Positions 25,799-33,894 of a stretch of DNA of 34,537 nt are shown in pieces; position 1 is the stretch's first letter, and every line of letters starts with the position of its first letter. The stretch lies in assembly GCA_017303775.1 (NCBI GenBank), contig JAFLCH010000010.1, positions 1-34,537 on the forward strand, read 5' to 3'. Source of the DNA: Anaerolineae bacterium. Lineage in GTDB: Bacteria; Chloroflexota; Anaerolineae; Aggregatilineales; Phototrophicaceae. Under the pieces are notes generated by a model. That model searched no databases, was not told where the DNA came from, and worked only from the letters and a program-made list of their open reading frames with translations. A program made the position numbers and the translations under genes.

Positions 25799-26774
25799 AA
25801 ACGCTCTCCCACCGCGCAATACTGGCAACCCAATCACCGGCAGCAACAACCGGGTAGAAACGAATCGCGTCAACAATTCCAGCCACTTCCGCTTTGATTT
25901 GCGCTTTCGGCTGCCCGAAAACATCAAAAACGGTGCCGAGCAAATCCCCCACATTCACTTCTTGACCAGCCGAAACAGCCGGGAAAAAGCCGCCTCCGTA
26001 GCCCGTCTTTTGGTACAGTTCGGTGTACGTGATATGAGGTGGTGTCGTGACGGGTGATGGCTCACCCGGCAGCATCTTGATGTGTCGCATGACATTCAGC
26101 ACGCCCGCTGTACCGCGTACAGTGTCTTGCTCGTTAAATCCCATCTGACCCAGCCCAACATATATGCCAACAGCTTCACGCCGACACGCCGCCTGTGCCA
26201 GACCACGGGGTTGGCTGCCGGGTTTGGACTCCTGTACAACGATGAGTTGCGGTTGGAACGCAGTAGCCATGTCTTGAGCTTTAGCAAATATCTCCGGCTT
26301 ACAACCCCCATCGATGTGAGCCAGTGTGGCCAGAGTCGCGTTTTTGCTCCCCCCATGCATATCAATGACATAATCAGCCTGTACCACGAGTTTGTTATAA
26401 ATATGATGTCCGATGCGTTGTGAAATTGTTCCAGCCGCATCGCCGGGAAAGACCGGCGAACTGTGGTCAGTGGGTGTCAGATGCGTACCGGCTTCAAACG
26501 CCAACGGATTGATGATCGGTGCTGCGATCACTTGCCCGTAGAGTGTGGCGAGGTCAATACTTTCAGCGATTCGCCAGACCATAGGGATCGTGTTGAGATC
26601 GTCCCCATGCACGCCGGACGCGATCATGAGGGTAGGGCCTTCATGCGCCCCATTCAGTAAGATGATTGGAATTCGGGTGCGGATGCCAGCAGCCGATTCA
26701 TCCACTGTAATGAATCCCTGTGCTCGTTCACCCACACTCGCCCTGATATTTTCAATAACAAAATCTGATTTCAT
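25782..26774 (-). CDS. AstE/aspartoacylase-type zinc deacylase, copy 1
   Basis: 330 residues, starting 13 bases after the DppF stop with GGTGA upstream. Metal site H56-x-x-D59 (SGVHGDDLN) and H140 (IDMHGGS) as in copy 2; the shared INPLAFEAGTHLTP and GGGFFPAVSAGQEVNVGD regions show clear paralogy. The C-terminal tail WESVYENRA is unique. It should hydrolyse an amide or acyl bond of an imported N-acyl compound. Position directly after the importer 2 ATPases suggests it acts on the transported substrate first. The pair may form a heteromer or have different acyl specificity. Exact substrate unknown. Confidence 0.88.
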   Translation of the reverse strand: MKSDFVIENIRASVGERAQGFITVDESAAGIRTRIPIILLNGAHEGPTLMIASGVHGDDLNTIPMVWRIAESIDLATLYGQVIAAPIINPLAFEAGTHLTPTDHSSPVFPGDAAGTISQRIGHHIYNKLVVQADYVIDMHGGSKNATLATLAHIDGGCKPEIFAKAQDMATAFQPQLIVVQESKPGSQPRGLAQAACRREAVGIYVGLGQMGFNEQDTVRGTAGVLNVMRHIKMLPGEPSPVTTPPHITYTELYQKTGYGGGFFPAVSAGQEVNVGDLLGTVFDVFGQPKAQIKAEVAGIVDAIRFYPVVAAGDWVASIARWESVYENRA

Positions 26775-26787
26775 AGTTTTTCACCAC

Positions 26788-27783
26788 TCAATAAAGATGA
26801 CACGCAGCCCAATGCTTCGGCTTAACTTCTTGCAAACTTGGTTCTTCAACCCGGCATCGATCCATCACAAACGGGCAGCGCGGATGGAAACGGCATCCCG
26901 TTGGTGGGTTAACGAGGTTCGGCACTTCGCCCTCCAGTAAAACCCGCTCCCGTTTCACATCGGGATCGACTTCCGGAATAGCCTTGATGAGCAGTTGGGT
27001 ATAAGGGTGGAATGGCTCATCAATAACCGTATTGGTATCCCCGAGTTCAATCAGCTTCCCCGCATACATCGTCATCGTCCGGTCGCAGATATAACGAACA
27101 GTCGAAAGATCGTGCGAAACGTACAGAATCGCTGTCTCAAGCGTTTGGCTTAACTGTTTCAATAAATTGAGGATTCCGGCGCGAATAGAAACATCCAGCA
27201 TCGAAACCGGTTCGTCAGCCACCAGAAACTTCGGTTCGATGACAATAGCGCGCGCAATCGCAAGTCGTTGTCGTTGCCCGCCGCTTAACTCGTGGGGATA
27301 ACGATCAAGAAAATTCTCCGGCGGGCTGATTTCGGCTCGCTCAAGTGCCTGCAATACGCGTTCCAGATGCTCATCCTTCGTCCCAATTTTGTTCAGCCGC
27401 AGCGGTTCTACGACCGATTCGAAAACGGTAGATCGCGGATTGAGCGATTCATAGGGGTTTTGAAAAATGATCTGTGCCTGTCGTCGGAAGTTCTGTAAGC
27501 GGTCTCCACTATGGGTGGTTATATCTTCCCCCATAAAAGTGATGGTTCCACCGGTTGGTTCATACAGGCGCAGCGCCGTCATACCCACCGTTGTTTTTCC
27601 GGAACCGCTTTCACCGACAATCCCGATTATCTCACCGGCTCGGATAGAAAAGCTGACGCCATCAACCGCCCGGACGAACTGCTGTTTCTCGCGTTTCAGC
27701 AGGGCATCAATGAATCCTTGTTGCAGTGGATACCACTTTTGAAGGTCTTTAACGGCAAATACAATCGAATTGCTATCGTTCAT
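26788..27783 (-). CDS. dppF: Peptide-type ABC importer ATPase DppF
   Basis: 331 residues. Walker A GESGSGKTT, Q-loop FQNPYESLNPR, signature LSGGQRQRLAIARAI, Walker B FLVADEPVSMLD and the switch His (LYVSHD) are all present. The OppF/DppF C-terminal Cys motif GCRFHPRCPFVMDRC is present. It drives import by ATP hydrolysis with DppD at the inner face of the membrane. It lies 66 bases after dppD and just before the AstE pair. Since importer 1 has no ATPase genes, this pair may power both importers. Confidence 0.96.
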   Translation of the reverse strand: MNDSNSIVFAVKDLQKWYPLQQGFIDALLKREKQQFVRAVDGVSFSIRAGEIIGIVGESGSGKTTVGMTALRLYEPTGGTITFMGEDITTHSGDRLQNFRRQAQIIFQNPYESLNPRSTVFESVVEPLRLNKIGTKDEHLERVLQALERAEISPPENFLDRYPHELSGGQRQRLAIARAIVIEPKFLVADEPVSMLDVSIRAGILNLLKQLSQTLETAILYVSHDLSTVRYICDRTMTMYAGKLIELGDTNTVIDEPFHPYTQLLIKAIPEVDPDVKRERVLLEGEVPNLVNPPTGCRFHPRCPFVMDRCRVEEPSLQEVKPKHWAACHLY

Positions 27784-27849
27784 GCTCTAGCGACTACCTT
27801 ACTTGAATGTTCGTGTATTTTCGTTTCGTGTCTTTAGGCTGAACCAGTC

Positions 27850-28902
27850 TCACACGCTTGGTTTTCTGACCTGTAGTTCACGGTTTTTCGTAATTCTTGC
27901 CTGCTTCCACAACTGTCCATCTGCTGCCCGTTCTCTAAACTCCGGAGCCAATTCCGGGAAGTGGCAGGCTGAGTAATGTCCCGGCTCAACCTCGGTGATG
28001 ATTGGCTCCTCTTCAATACAGCGCTCTTGTGCAAACGGGCAGCGTGTATGAAAGCGGCAGCCCGACGGCGCATTCATTAAGTCCGGTGGGCTGCCCGGAA
28101 TCGATATGAGTTCTTGAATCGGCCCTCTTAGCCGTGGAAATGCATTCTTTAGTCCCAGTGTGTAAGGGTGATACGCTTGCCTGAGCAGGGGGCCGGTTGC
28201 CGCATATTCCACAATCTTGCCCCCATACATGACAATCGTTTTGTCACAGTTTTCTGCAACGACCGAAATATCGTGTGTAACCAGCAGGAGGGACTTCTGT
28301 AATTGCTTCTGAATCCGATCAATCCGATCTAAGATTTGGTCTTTGACGATAACATCTAGTGCTGTCGTAGGTTCATCCGCCACAATCAAATCTGGATTCA
28401 GGGATAAAGACATCGCGATCAACACCCGTTGGCGCATGCCTCCACTGAATTGATGGGGATAATCGCGCAGTCGGTTGGGGTCTAAACCAACCATCTTGAA
28501 TAACTCACCTGCGCGGCGATACCCCTCTTCCTTAGTGATATTCTCATGCGCCTGAATGGATTCCAGAATCTGATCCCCAATTCGCGCAACCGGATCGAGT
28601 GCGTTCATCGCACTCTGCGGAATGAAAGACATCTCGCGCCAGCGTACCGTACTCAATTGCCGGTCAGACCACTGCGTAATATCCTTGCCATTTAAGATAA
28701 TCTGCCCATTGGCGATCTTGCCGTTCTTAGGCAGCAGTCGCAGTATCGCCCGCGCCAGTGTTGACTTACCGGAACCCGATTCGCCGACGATCCCGAAGTA
28801 CTCTCCCTTTTCAATCGTAAAAGAAACGTTGTCGACTGCTTTAAGCAATCCTTTGCGCAGTTGATAAACAACCTCAAGATTCCGAACATCTAAGAGGCTC
28901 AC
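27850..28902 (-). CDS. dppD: Peptide-type ABC importer ATPase DppD
   Basis: 350 residues starting at GTG 28902, which overlaps the DegT gene stop by 4 bases (GTGA); AAAGGAAAGAG lies upstream. Walker A GESGSGKST, signature FSGGMRQRVLIAMSL, Walker B LIVADEPTTALD and VTHD are intact, and the C-terminal Cys motif GCRFHTRCPFAQERC follows. It forms the ATPase dimer with DppF. Being read through from the DegT gene rather than from the permeases is an unusual operon order. Confidence 0.96.
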   Translation of the reverse strand: MSLLDVRNLEVVYQLRKGLLKAVDNVSFTIEKGEYFGIVGESGSGKSTLARAILRLLPKNGKIANGQIILNGKDITQWSDRQLSTVRWREMSFIPQSAMNALDPVARIGDQILESIQAHENITKEEGYRRAGELFKMVGLDPNRLRDYPHQFSGGMRQRVLIAMSLSLNPDLIVADEPTTALDVIVKDQILDRIDRIQKQLQKSLLLVTHDISVVAENCDKTIVMYGGKIVEYAATGPLLRQAYHPYTLGLKNAFPRLRGPIQELISIPGSPPDLMNAPSGCRFHTRCPFAQERCIEEEPIITEVEPGHYSACHFPELAPEFRERAADGQLWKQARITKNRELQVRKPSV

Positions 28903-30026
28903 GAGGCTCTTTCCTTTTGTTGGGCAGCGTTGGCAAGGGTATGGATGATATAAGTCACGTCTTCATCGCTTAAATGAGGGTGAATAGGCAGACAAATGAG
29001 TTCTTCAGCGGCCATTTCAGCCACAGGGAAATCACCTTTTTCATAACCCAGATGCTTGTACAAAGGTCTTGTATGCAAAACAGGCGTGAAGTGTGCGCCG
29101 GCTTCGATTCCATATCGTTGTAAGCCTGCGATGATGGCATCGCGTTGAGGCACACGAATGATATAAGTTCGCCAGCTTGGTTTTGTGTGCGTCGGCGGAT
29201 GTAAACGGGTTATGCCAAGCGCGTCACAAGCTTCATCATATCGTGCGGCGATCTCCCGCCGTCGCGCCAACCAACCCTCTAGATACGGCATTTTGGCATT
29301 AAGGGCAGCCGCCTGTATGCTGCTAATCATCACGTTGTAGCCCTCAAGGTCGAGGTCTGTGCTTCCCATAGCGGCTTGGTATCCGAAGCCGGAAATTTGT
29401 CGCCCCCGTATCGCGATCTCATCATCGTTCGTGACGAATATGCCTCCCCAGCCAATGCCGCCGAGAATTTTGGTTGGTGCGAAGCTAAAAGCCGCCATCT
29501 GTCCCAAACTACCGGCTCGCTGCTGCCGGTATTCAGCTCCCACAGCTAATGCGGCGTCTTCAATGACCATTAACTGGTGCTCGCGTGCGATCTCATTGAT
29601 AGCGTCCATCTCCGCCACCTGACCATGCAAATGGACGGGCATAATGGCTTTGGTGCGTTCGGTAATTGCCGGAGCAATTTTCTTTGGGTCGAGTGTTAAA
29701 GTTTCTTCGCTGATGTCTGCAAAACGGATCGTAGCATTCGCTAACGAAATGGCCGCCGTTGTGCATTTACTGGTGTACGGAGCAGTAATGACCTCATCAC
29801 CAAACCCTATTCCAGCGGCACGTAAACCGACCAGCAGCGCCATGGTTCCTGAAGCCGTTCCCACACCATGCCTGACACCGCAAAATTGGGCAAAAGTCTC
29901 TTCTAGCTGGCGAACATTCTCATCGAGCACATACTGTCCGGATTGCAGGACGGACAGCACGGCCTCGTCTATATCCTTTTTAGCCGCCTCATAGTCACGG
30001 GTCGCTTCCGATAATCTGAGTTGCAT
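28899..30026 (-). CDS. DegT/DnrJ/EryC1-family PLP enzyme, inside the importer operon
   Basis: 375 residues, standard for sugar aminotransferase-like DegT proteins. The PLP lysine is K186 in FSFAPTKILGG and the pyridine-N Asp is D157 in VIEDAALAVGAEY. The usual EDAAQAHGA reads EDAALAVGA, so the Gln and His seen in most family members are missing. Known members aminate keto sugars in cell-surface or antibiotic sugar synthesis; a few act in other ways. Its ATG shares a base with the dppC2 stop (TGATG), and its stop overlaps the dppD start, so it is an integral gene of the importer 2 operon. No sugar-nucleotide genes are near, so a catabolic role is possible. Confidence 0.9.
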   Translation of the reverse strand: MQLRLSEATRDYEAAKKDIDEAVLSVLQSGQYVLDENVRQLEETFAQFCGVRHGVGTASGTMALLVGLRAAGIGFGDEVITAPYTSKCTTAAISLANATIRFADISEETLTLDPKKIAPAITERTKAIMPVHLHGQVAEMDAINEIAREHQLMVIEDAALAVGAEYRQQRAGSLGQMAAFSFAPTKILGGIGWGGIFVTNDDEIAIRGRQISGFGYQAAMGSTDLDLEGYNVMISSIQAAALNAKMPYLEGWLARRREIAARYDEACDALGITRLHPPTHTKPSWRTYIIRVPQRDAIIAGLQRYGIEAGAHFTPVLHTRPLYKHLGYEKGDFPVAEMAAEELICLPIHPHLSDEDVTYIIHTLANAAQQKERAS

Positions 30027-30967
30027 CAGCCGCCGTACTCCCGTAGACGGGGATCGGTCGATGCCTCGAAGGCTCTACCCACCATGTAAGATGCCGTCAC
30101 AAATAGGGCGATGCACGCGCCCGGTGGAACAATCCACCACCATGCCCGCCGCGCAGCCCCCGCCCGAAACGCATCATTCAGCATCGTTCCCCAACTTGGA
30201 AAACGCGGGTCGCCAAAGCCCAGAAAACTGAGTCCGGCTTCCGTCAATACACCGGTACTGACCGCCAATGCCGTATATAGCAAGATCAACGGCAGCACAT
30301 TAGGCAAAATGTGGCGGTAGATAATGTAGGCCGGTTTCGCCCCCGCTGCTCTGGCCGACCAGATGAAAGGGCGCTGCTTCAAGCTTAAGACCTGAGCACG
30401 AATGACTCGTGCTGTGCTGCGCCAGAACAACAGCGAGATGATCAGAATGACATTCCAGATGCTCGTCCCCAGCAGCGATACGAGGACAATCGCAAACGGC
30501 AGAAAGGGAATACCATACGTAATATCCACCAGTCCCATCAGAAACTCATCGAGTTTGCCGCCGCTGTAGCCTGCCCATAAAGCGACATTACTACCAATAA
30601 ACACCGTCACAATGGCCGATAAGAAACCAACAACCACAGCCACCCGCGCCCCCGATAGCGTCTGGCTAAAGACATCACGACCTGCCGTAGTAGTTCCAAA
30701 CCAGTAACGCGCTGAAGGTGGTTCGCCGCGCGCCAGACTGCCATCCTCCAAATACTGGAGATCGTTCGGGCCATACGGTGTCAAACTGTCACCAAATGCA
30801 GCGATAAAGAAAAACACCAAAAGAATGATTAAACCAATAGTCCCCGGCCCATCGCGCAAGATTTCACGAAACTGCATAACCAGCCACGAGCGGCGGCTTG
30901 CATGAACGCCCTTTCTTGCTGGCCGTCCAGCCTCACCGTAATTTCCTTCCGGATTTGTAGTGTTCAT
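30026..30967 (-). CDS. dppC: ABC importer permease DppC2
   Basis: 313 residues. A cytoplasmic N-terminal extension of about 35 residues (MNTTNPEGNYGEAGRPAR) precedes the first TM helix (TIGLIILLVFFFIAAFGDSL). The OppC-type FGTTTAGRDVFSQTLSGAR segment, EAA loop QRPFIWSARAAGAKPAYI and DPRL tail are present. AGGAA lies just before ATG, 7 bases after dppB2. It forms the membrane channel with DppB2. Confidence 0.95.
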   Translation of the reverse strand: MNTTNPEGNYGEAGRPARKGVHASRRSWLVMQFREILRDGPGTIGLIILLVFFFIAAFGDSLTPYGPNDLQYLEDGSLARGEPPSARYWFGTTTAGRDVFSQTLSGARVAVVVGFLSAIVTVFIGSNVALWAGYSGGKLDEFLMGLVDITYGIPFLPFAIVLVSLLGTSIWNVILIISLLFWRSTARVIRAQVLSLKQRPFIWSARAAGAKPAYIIYRHILPNVLPLILLYTALAVSTGVLTEAGLSFLGFGDPRFPSWGTMLNDAFRAGAARRAWWWIVPPGACIALFVTASYMVGRAFEASTDPRLREYGG

Positions 30968-30974
30968 TGGGTTC

Positions 30975-31946
30975 CTATTTCAAACTGATGCGTGGATCGA
31001 GCTTGTGGTAGAGAATATCGACGATGAAATACATGATGACTACCGAGGCCGACCACATGAAAAAGGCAGCCTGCGCCAGTGGATAATCCCGTGAATTCAC
31101 TGCCTCCACCAATGCCCGGCCAATTCCGGGCCATGAAAATACGGTTTCGAGTAGAACCGATCCGGCGACGGCAATCGTCGCTAAAAATGCCAGATACGTC
31201 ACGACCGGCAGCAGCGCATTCCGCATCGCATGCCGTACCACCACCCGTTCCGGCACACCCTTAGCCCGAATAACATCAAGGAATTCCTCGTTTTGTACCT
31301 CGATCATGCTGCTCCGCATGAGCATAATCGGGCTGGCAGCCAGATAAATCGCTGCCGTCATCATCGGCAGAATCAGATGCCGCAGGAAATCGATATTAAA
31401 GTAAATATCCCAGACCGTTTCCGCCGTGTACCCCAATTCGCGCATCCCGCTGGATGGAAACCAGCGCAGCCAGAAACTAAAAATAATTAATGCCACCAAC
31501 CCCAACCAGTACAGGGGAACACCGTGCAGAACCAGCGGTATCATGATCCCCCATCGCTCGATGATCGACCCGCGTTTCCACCCCATATAACTGCCGATGC
31601 CGATAGCGGCTACGATGGCCAGTACAACCGCCGGAACCATCAGCACAAGGCTGTTGCGCAAGAACGGCCCCAGCACTTCCATAACAGGCACGCGGTAAAA
31701 GAACGATCGACCGAAATCGAGTTTCAGTAGATTGCCCATATAAGTGAGGTACTGCGTAAAAACCGGCTTATCAATCCCCCAGAATTCTCTCAACTGCTGT
31801 TGACCCTCAGCCGTAAGCGAAGAATCAATCAACAGCGACGCGGGGTCAGCCGGAATTAACCGGAACATGAAGAAGATGATGGTCATGATGACCCATAAGG
31901 TAAAGATCATCCGAATAAAGCGGCGTAAGATGTATTCTCGGCTCAT
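30975..31946 (-). CDS. dppB: ABC importer permease DppB2
   Basis: 323 residues with the usual DppB topology: first TM helix (MIFTLWVIMTIIFFMFRLIP), LREFWGIDKPVFTQYLTYM loop, EAA loop NEEFLDVIRAKGVPERVV and final DPRISLK. The ribosome-binding site is weak, so translation may depend on read-through from the SBP2 gene past the hairpin at 31984-32010. It pairs with DppC2. Confidence 0.95.
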   Translation of the reverse strand: MSREYILRRFIRMIFTLWVIMTIIFFMFRLIPADPASLLIDSSLTAEGQQQLREFWGIDKPVFTQYLTYMGNLLKLDFGRSFFYRVPVMEVLGPFLRNSLVLMVPAVVLAIVAAIGIGSYMGWKRGSIIERWGIMIPLVLHGVPLYWLGLVALIIFSFWLRWFPSSGMRELGYTAETVWDIYFNIDFLRHLILPMMTAAIYLAASPIMLMRSSMIEVQNEEFLDVIRAKGVPERVVVRHAMRNALLPVVTYLAFLATIAVAGSVLLETVFSWPGIGRALVEAVNSRDYPLAQAAFFMWSASVVIMYFIVDILYHKLDPRISLK

Positions 31947-31983
31947 GACATTGCCATTAAAGTATTGGATTGGAAACGAGTAC

Positions 31984-32010
31984 GGGGATCAGCACCGGTG
32001 GCTGATCCCC
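31984..32010. terminator. Strong hairpin after SBP2: intercistronic attenuator, or terminator on the plus strand
   Basis: GGGGATCAGC (31984-31993) pairs perfectly with GCTGATCCCC (32001-32010) across a 7-base loop. On the plus strand it is followed by TTTTT (32011-32015), the form of a rho-independent terminator, although no plus-strand gene is seen. On the minus strand it lies between the SBP2 stop and dppB2 without a T-run, which fits partial attenuation or 3'-end protection of SBP2 mRNA. Confidence 0.75.
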
Positions 32011-32024
32011 TTTTTGAAATGAGA

Positions 32025-33707
32025 TTACCCACCTACATTGTAAGATGCAGGATAGTGGAGTCGGCCTTCTGCGTCCCACGTATAGCCAGCTTCGGCCAGA
32101 ACCGCGCGGGCCGCTTCCGGATCATATCCGTAGGACATCGTATCCGGGTTGAAAAACGCGCTTGTCGGGTGCATGAAGTTGCCGTCTGCCGTGGATCCGC
32201 CGCCCAGACCAGCCACCACTTCAAGCATCGACGCTTTGGGAATGAGATGGTGTATCGCGCGCCGGAAGGCAAGGTCGCTGCCCGGTAGCACGCGGTTATC
32301 GATGTAAACCGATTGTATACCGACGCTCGGCGTGATCACCAGTTCAAGGTGTTCCATCGCCTCAAGGGTTTCGATCTGTGAATCACCCCGGATATACGTA
32401 CCATTGGCATCCAGTTCTTGGTTCTCCAACATGCCAATCCACACCTCTGGCGTCGGGATGATCGCCACAAGGATATTGATCGCCGGCGCTTGGAAGTGGT
32501 TCGGGTTCCCGTTGAACAACCATGATTCATTCTTCCGCCAGTGTCCGAAGGTGAACGGCCCGCTGCCGATGGGTTCTGCGTTTTCAAATGTCTGCGGATC
32601 GCTGACCTCCGACCAGATGTGCTGCGGCACGATGTAAATGGCCGTCAAAATGTTGGATTCGAAAGGTGCGAAAGCATTCTTCAGCGTGAAGCGTGCCGTA
32701 TAATCGCCCGTTTGCTCAACACCTGCCACCACATTGAAAATGCCTGCCCAGTTCGGGATCGCATTTTCCATCGCGTAATTCACGGTAAAGACCAGATCCT
32801 CAGCCGTTACCGCTTCGCCGTCATGGAACGTCATACCCTCACGCAGCTTAACGTCGATAGTCGTGTTGTCGACCCATTCCCACGATTCTGCTGCCCATGG
32901 GATGGTTTCCAACAGCTCATTCTTCCGTGCCAGCGTGTCATAAATCCACGTCATCGTAGCCGTATTAAACAGACCGCCTGTGGCGACAAACGGGTTTGTC
33001 GAATTGCCGTCATGATTATTTTCAATTCTCAACGTCGTCTGATCAGTCAATGGCTGGACGTTCAAGAACGAGGTCAAGTTGTTAAACCGTGAAATACCGG
33101 CGCTGGGGCGTTGCAGGAAACCCTCGAATTTGGTCTTATCATACGCCTGTACGTCATTGATGTAGTACACCGGGATGAATGGCGTCTCTCGTGCGAAGAT
33201 CTCCTGAATTTGCAGGATCATTCCCTTACGAACCTCAGGATCAAGCTCGATAGATTGGGCTTCGATCAACGCATCAACCTCTTCGTTCATCCAGTTCGCG
33301 AGGTTACTACCGCCCGCGCCCGCACCCGCCTTGCTTGAATGGAGGACATCCGTCAAGAACCAGTTCGGGTCAATGCGTTCGTCCGTAACCCCCGCACCCG
33401 TTGAGGTGAAGGTGCCGCAGTTCCGCTCTATACTGCAACTCTGAATCCACGTATTGGCCTCAATCGGCTGAATATCTAGCGTGATGCCGATTTGTTCCAG
33501 TTCGGGCTGAATTTGCCGCCACCATTCCTCATAAGAGGGGAATGCCAATTGCGATACGACCAGAGGTGGAACCAATGCGCCCATTTCTTCCTGTGCGCTT
33601 GAAGTGATCCACGTACCCAGTAGGAGACTGGTGATAAGGATCAACGACGTGATTTTGGAAAGCCGGCGTGAAACTATTCGGTGTCGCAAATACGGTAATA
33701 GAAACAT
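32025..33707 (-). CDS. Importer 2 substrate-binding protein SBP2, circularly permuted family-5 SBP
   Basis: 560 residues with an N-terminal signal sequence (core ITSLILITSLLLGTWITSSAQ, no lipobox Cys). AGGGGA precedes ATG. The family-5 SBP landmarks come in permuted order. First the normally C-terminal part: ELEQIGITL (69-77), DPNWFLTDV, EEVDALIEA and FIPVYYI (177-183). Then the normally N-terminal and middle parts: AAESWEW (272-278), FHDGEAV (294-300), GSGPF (381-385) and YDPEAARAVLAEAGY (528-542), ending shortly after. SBP1 in this window has these elements in the normal order. A Cys pair (C91, C97) matches the SBP1 site. It should bind the importer 2 ligand outside the membrane. The single open frame argues against a sequencing error. 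Confidence 0.9.
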   Translation of the reverse strand: MFLLPYLRHRIVSRRLSKITSLILITSLLLGTWITSSAQEEMGALVPPLVVSQLAFPSYEEWWRQIQPELEQIGITLDIQPIEANTWIQSCSIERNCGTFTSTGAGVTDERIDPNWFLTDVLHSSKAGAGAGGSNLANWMNEEVDALIEAQSIELDPEVRKGMILQIQEIFARETPFIPVYYINDVQAYDKTKFEGFLQRPSAGISRFNNLTSFLNVQPLTDQTTLRIENNHDGNSTNPFVATGGLFNTATMTWIYDTLARKNELLETIPWAAESWEWVDNTTIDVKLREGMTFHDGEAVTAEDLVFTVNYAMENAIPNWAGIFNVVAGVEQTGDYTARFTLKNAFAPFESNILTAIYIVPQHIWSEVSDPQTFENAEPIGSGPFTFGHWRKNESWLFNGNPNHFQAPAINILVAIIPTPEVWIGMLENQELDANGTYIRGDSQIETLEAMEHLELVITPSVGIQSVYIDNRVLPGSDLAFRRAIHHLIPKASMLEVVAGLGGGSTADGNFMHPTSAFFNPDTMSYGYDPEAARAVLAEAGYTWDAEGRLHYPASYNVGG

Positions 33708-33833
33708 TGAATTCCCCTCATCTCTCTGTCGCGTACGATAGATAAAAACACTTCACACGATCATGGTCATTGCTTGACCGGCGTATATACAACTTCAGGG
33801 TAAAACCCGTCTCAAACGCAACAACTGATCTCG

Positions 33834-33851
33834 ATTGACACTCAGGTCAAT
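33834..33851. promoter_or_regulatory. Operator-like inverted repeat upstream of SBP2
   Basis: ATTGAC (33834-33839), 6-base spacer, GTCAAT (33846-33851): a perfect 18-bp palindromic site in the 187-base gap between the Lrp-type regulator and SBP2. It resembles the TGTCATA sites near the regulator start (shared GTGTCA core), so it may bind that regulator. No clear -35/-10 pair was found in this gap; TTGAGA followed at about 20 bases by TATATA is too widely spaced to call. Confidence 0.5.
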
Positions 33852-33894
33852 TGCTGAGGAAAGTTTCTAACCGTTTGCCCATCACGCGCTGCTT

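Noticed and set aside
25379-25897. A 172-residue open frame on the plus strand
   Set aside because: Antisense to the AstE pair, with no recognisable domain; a shadow of the conserved coding frame.
24833-26774. Complete ectoine degradation (Doe/Eut) cluster
   Set aside because: AstE-type, aminotransferase and Lrp-type genes fit, but the M24-type ectoine hydrolase (DoeA) and the other Eut genes are not in the window.
32541-33092. A 183-residue open frame on the plus strand
   Set aside because: It lies entirely antisense to the SBP2 gene, has no family motifs and no ribosome-binding site; it is a shadow frame.
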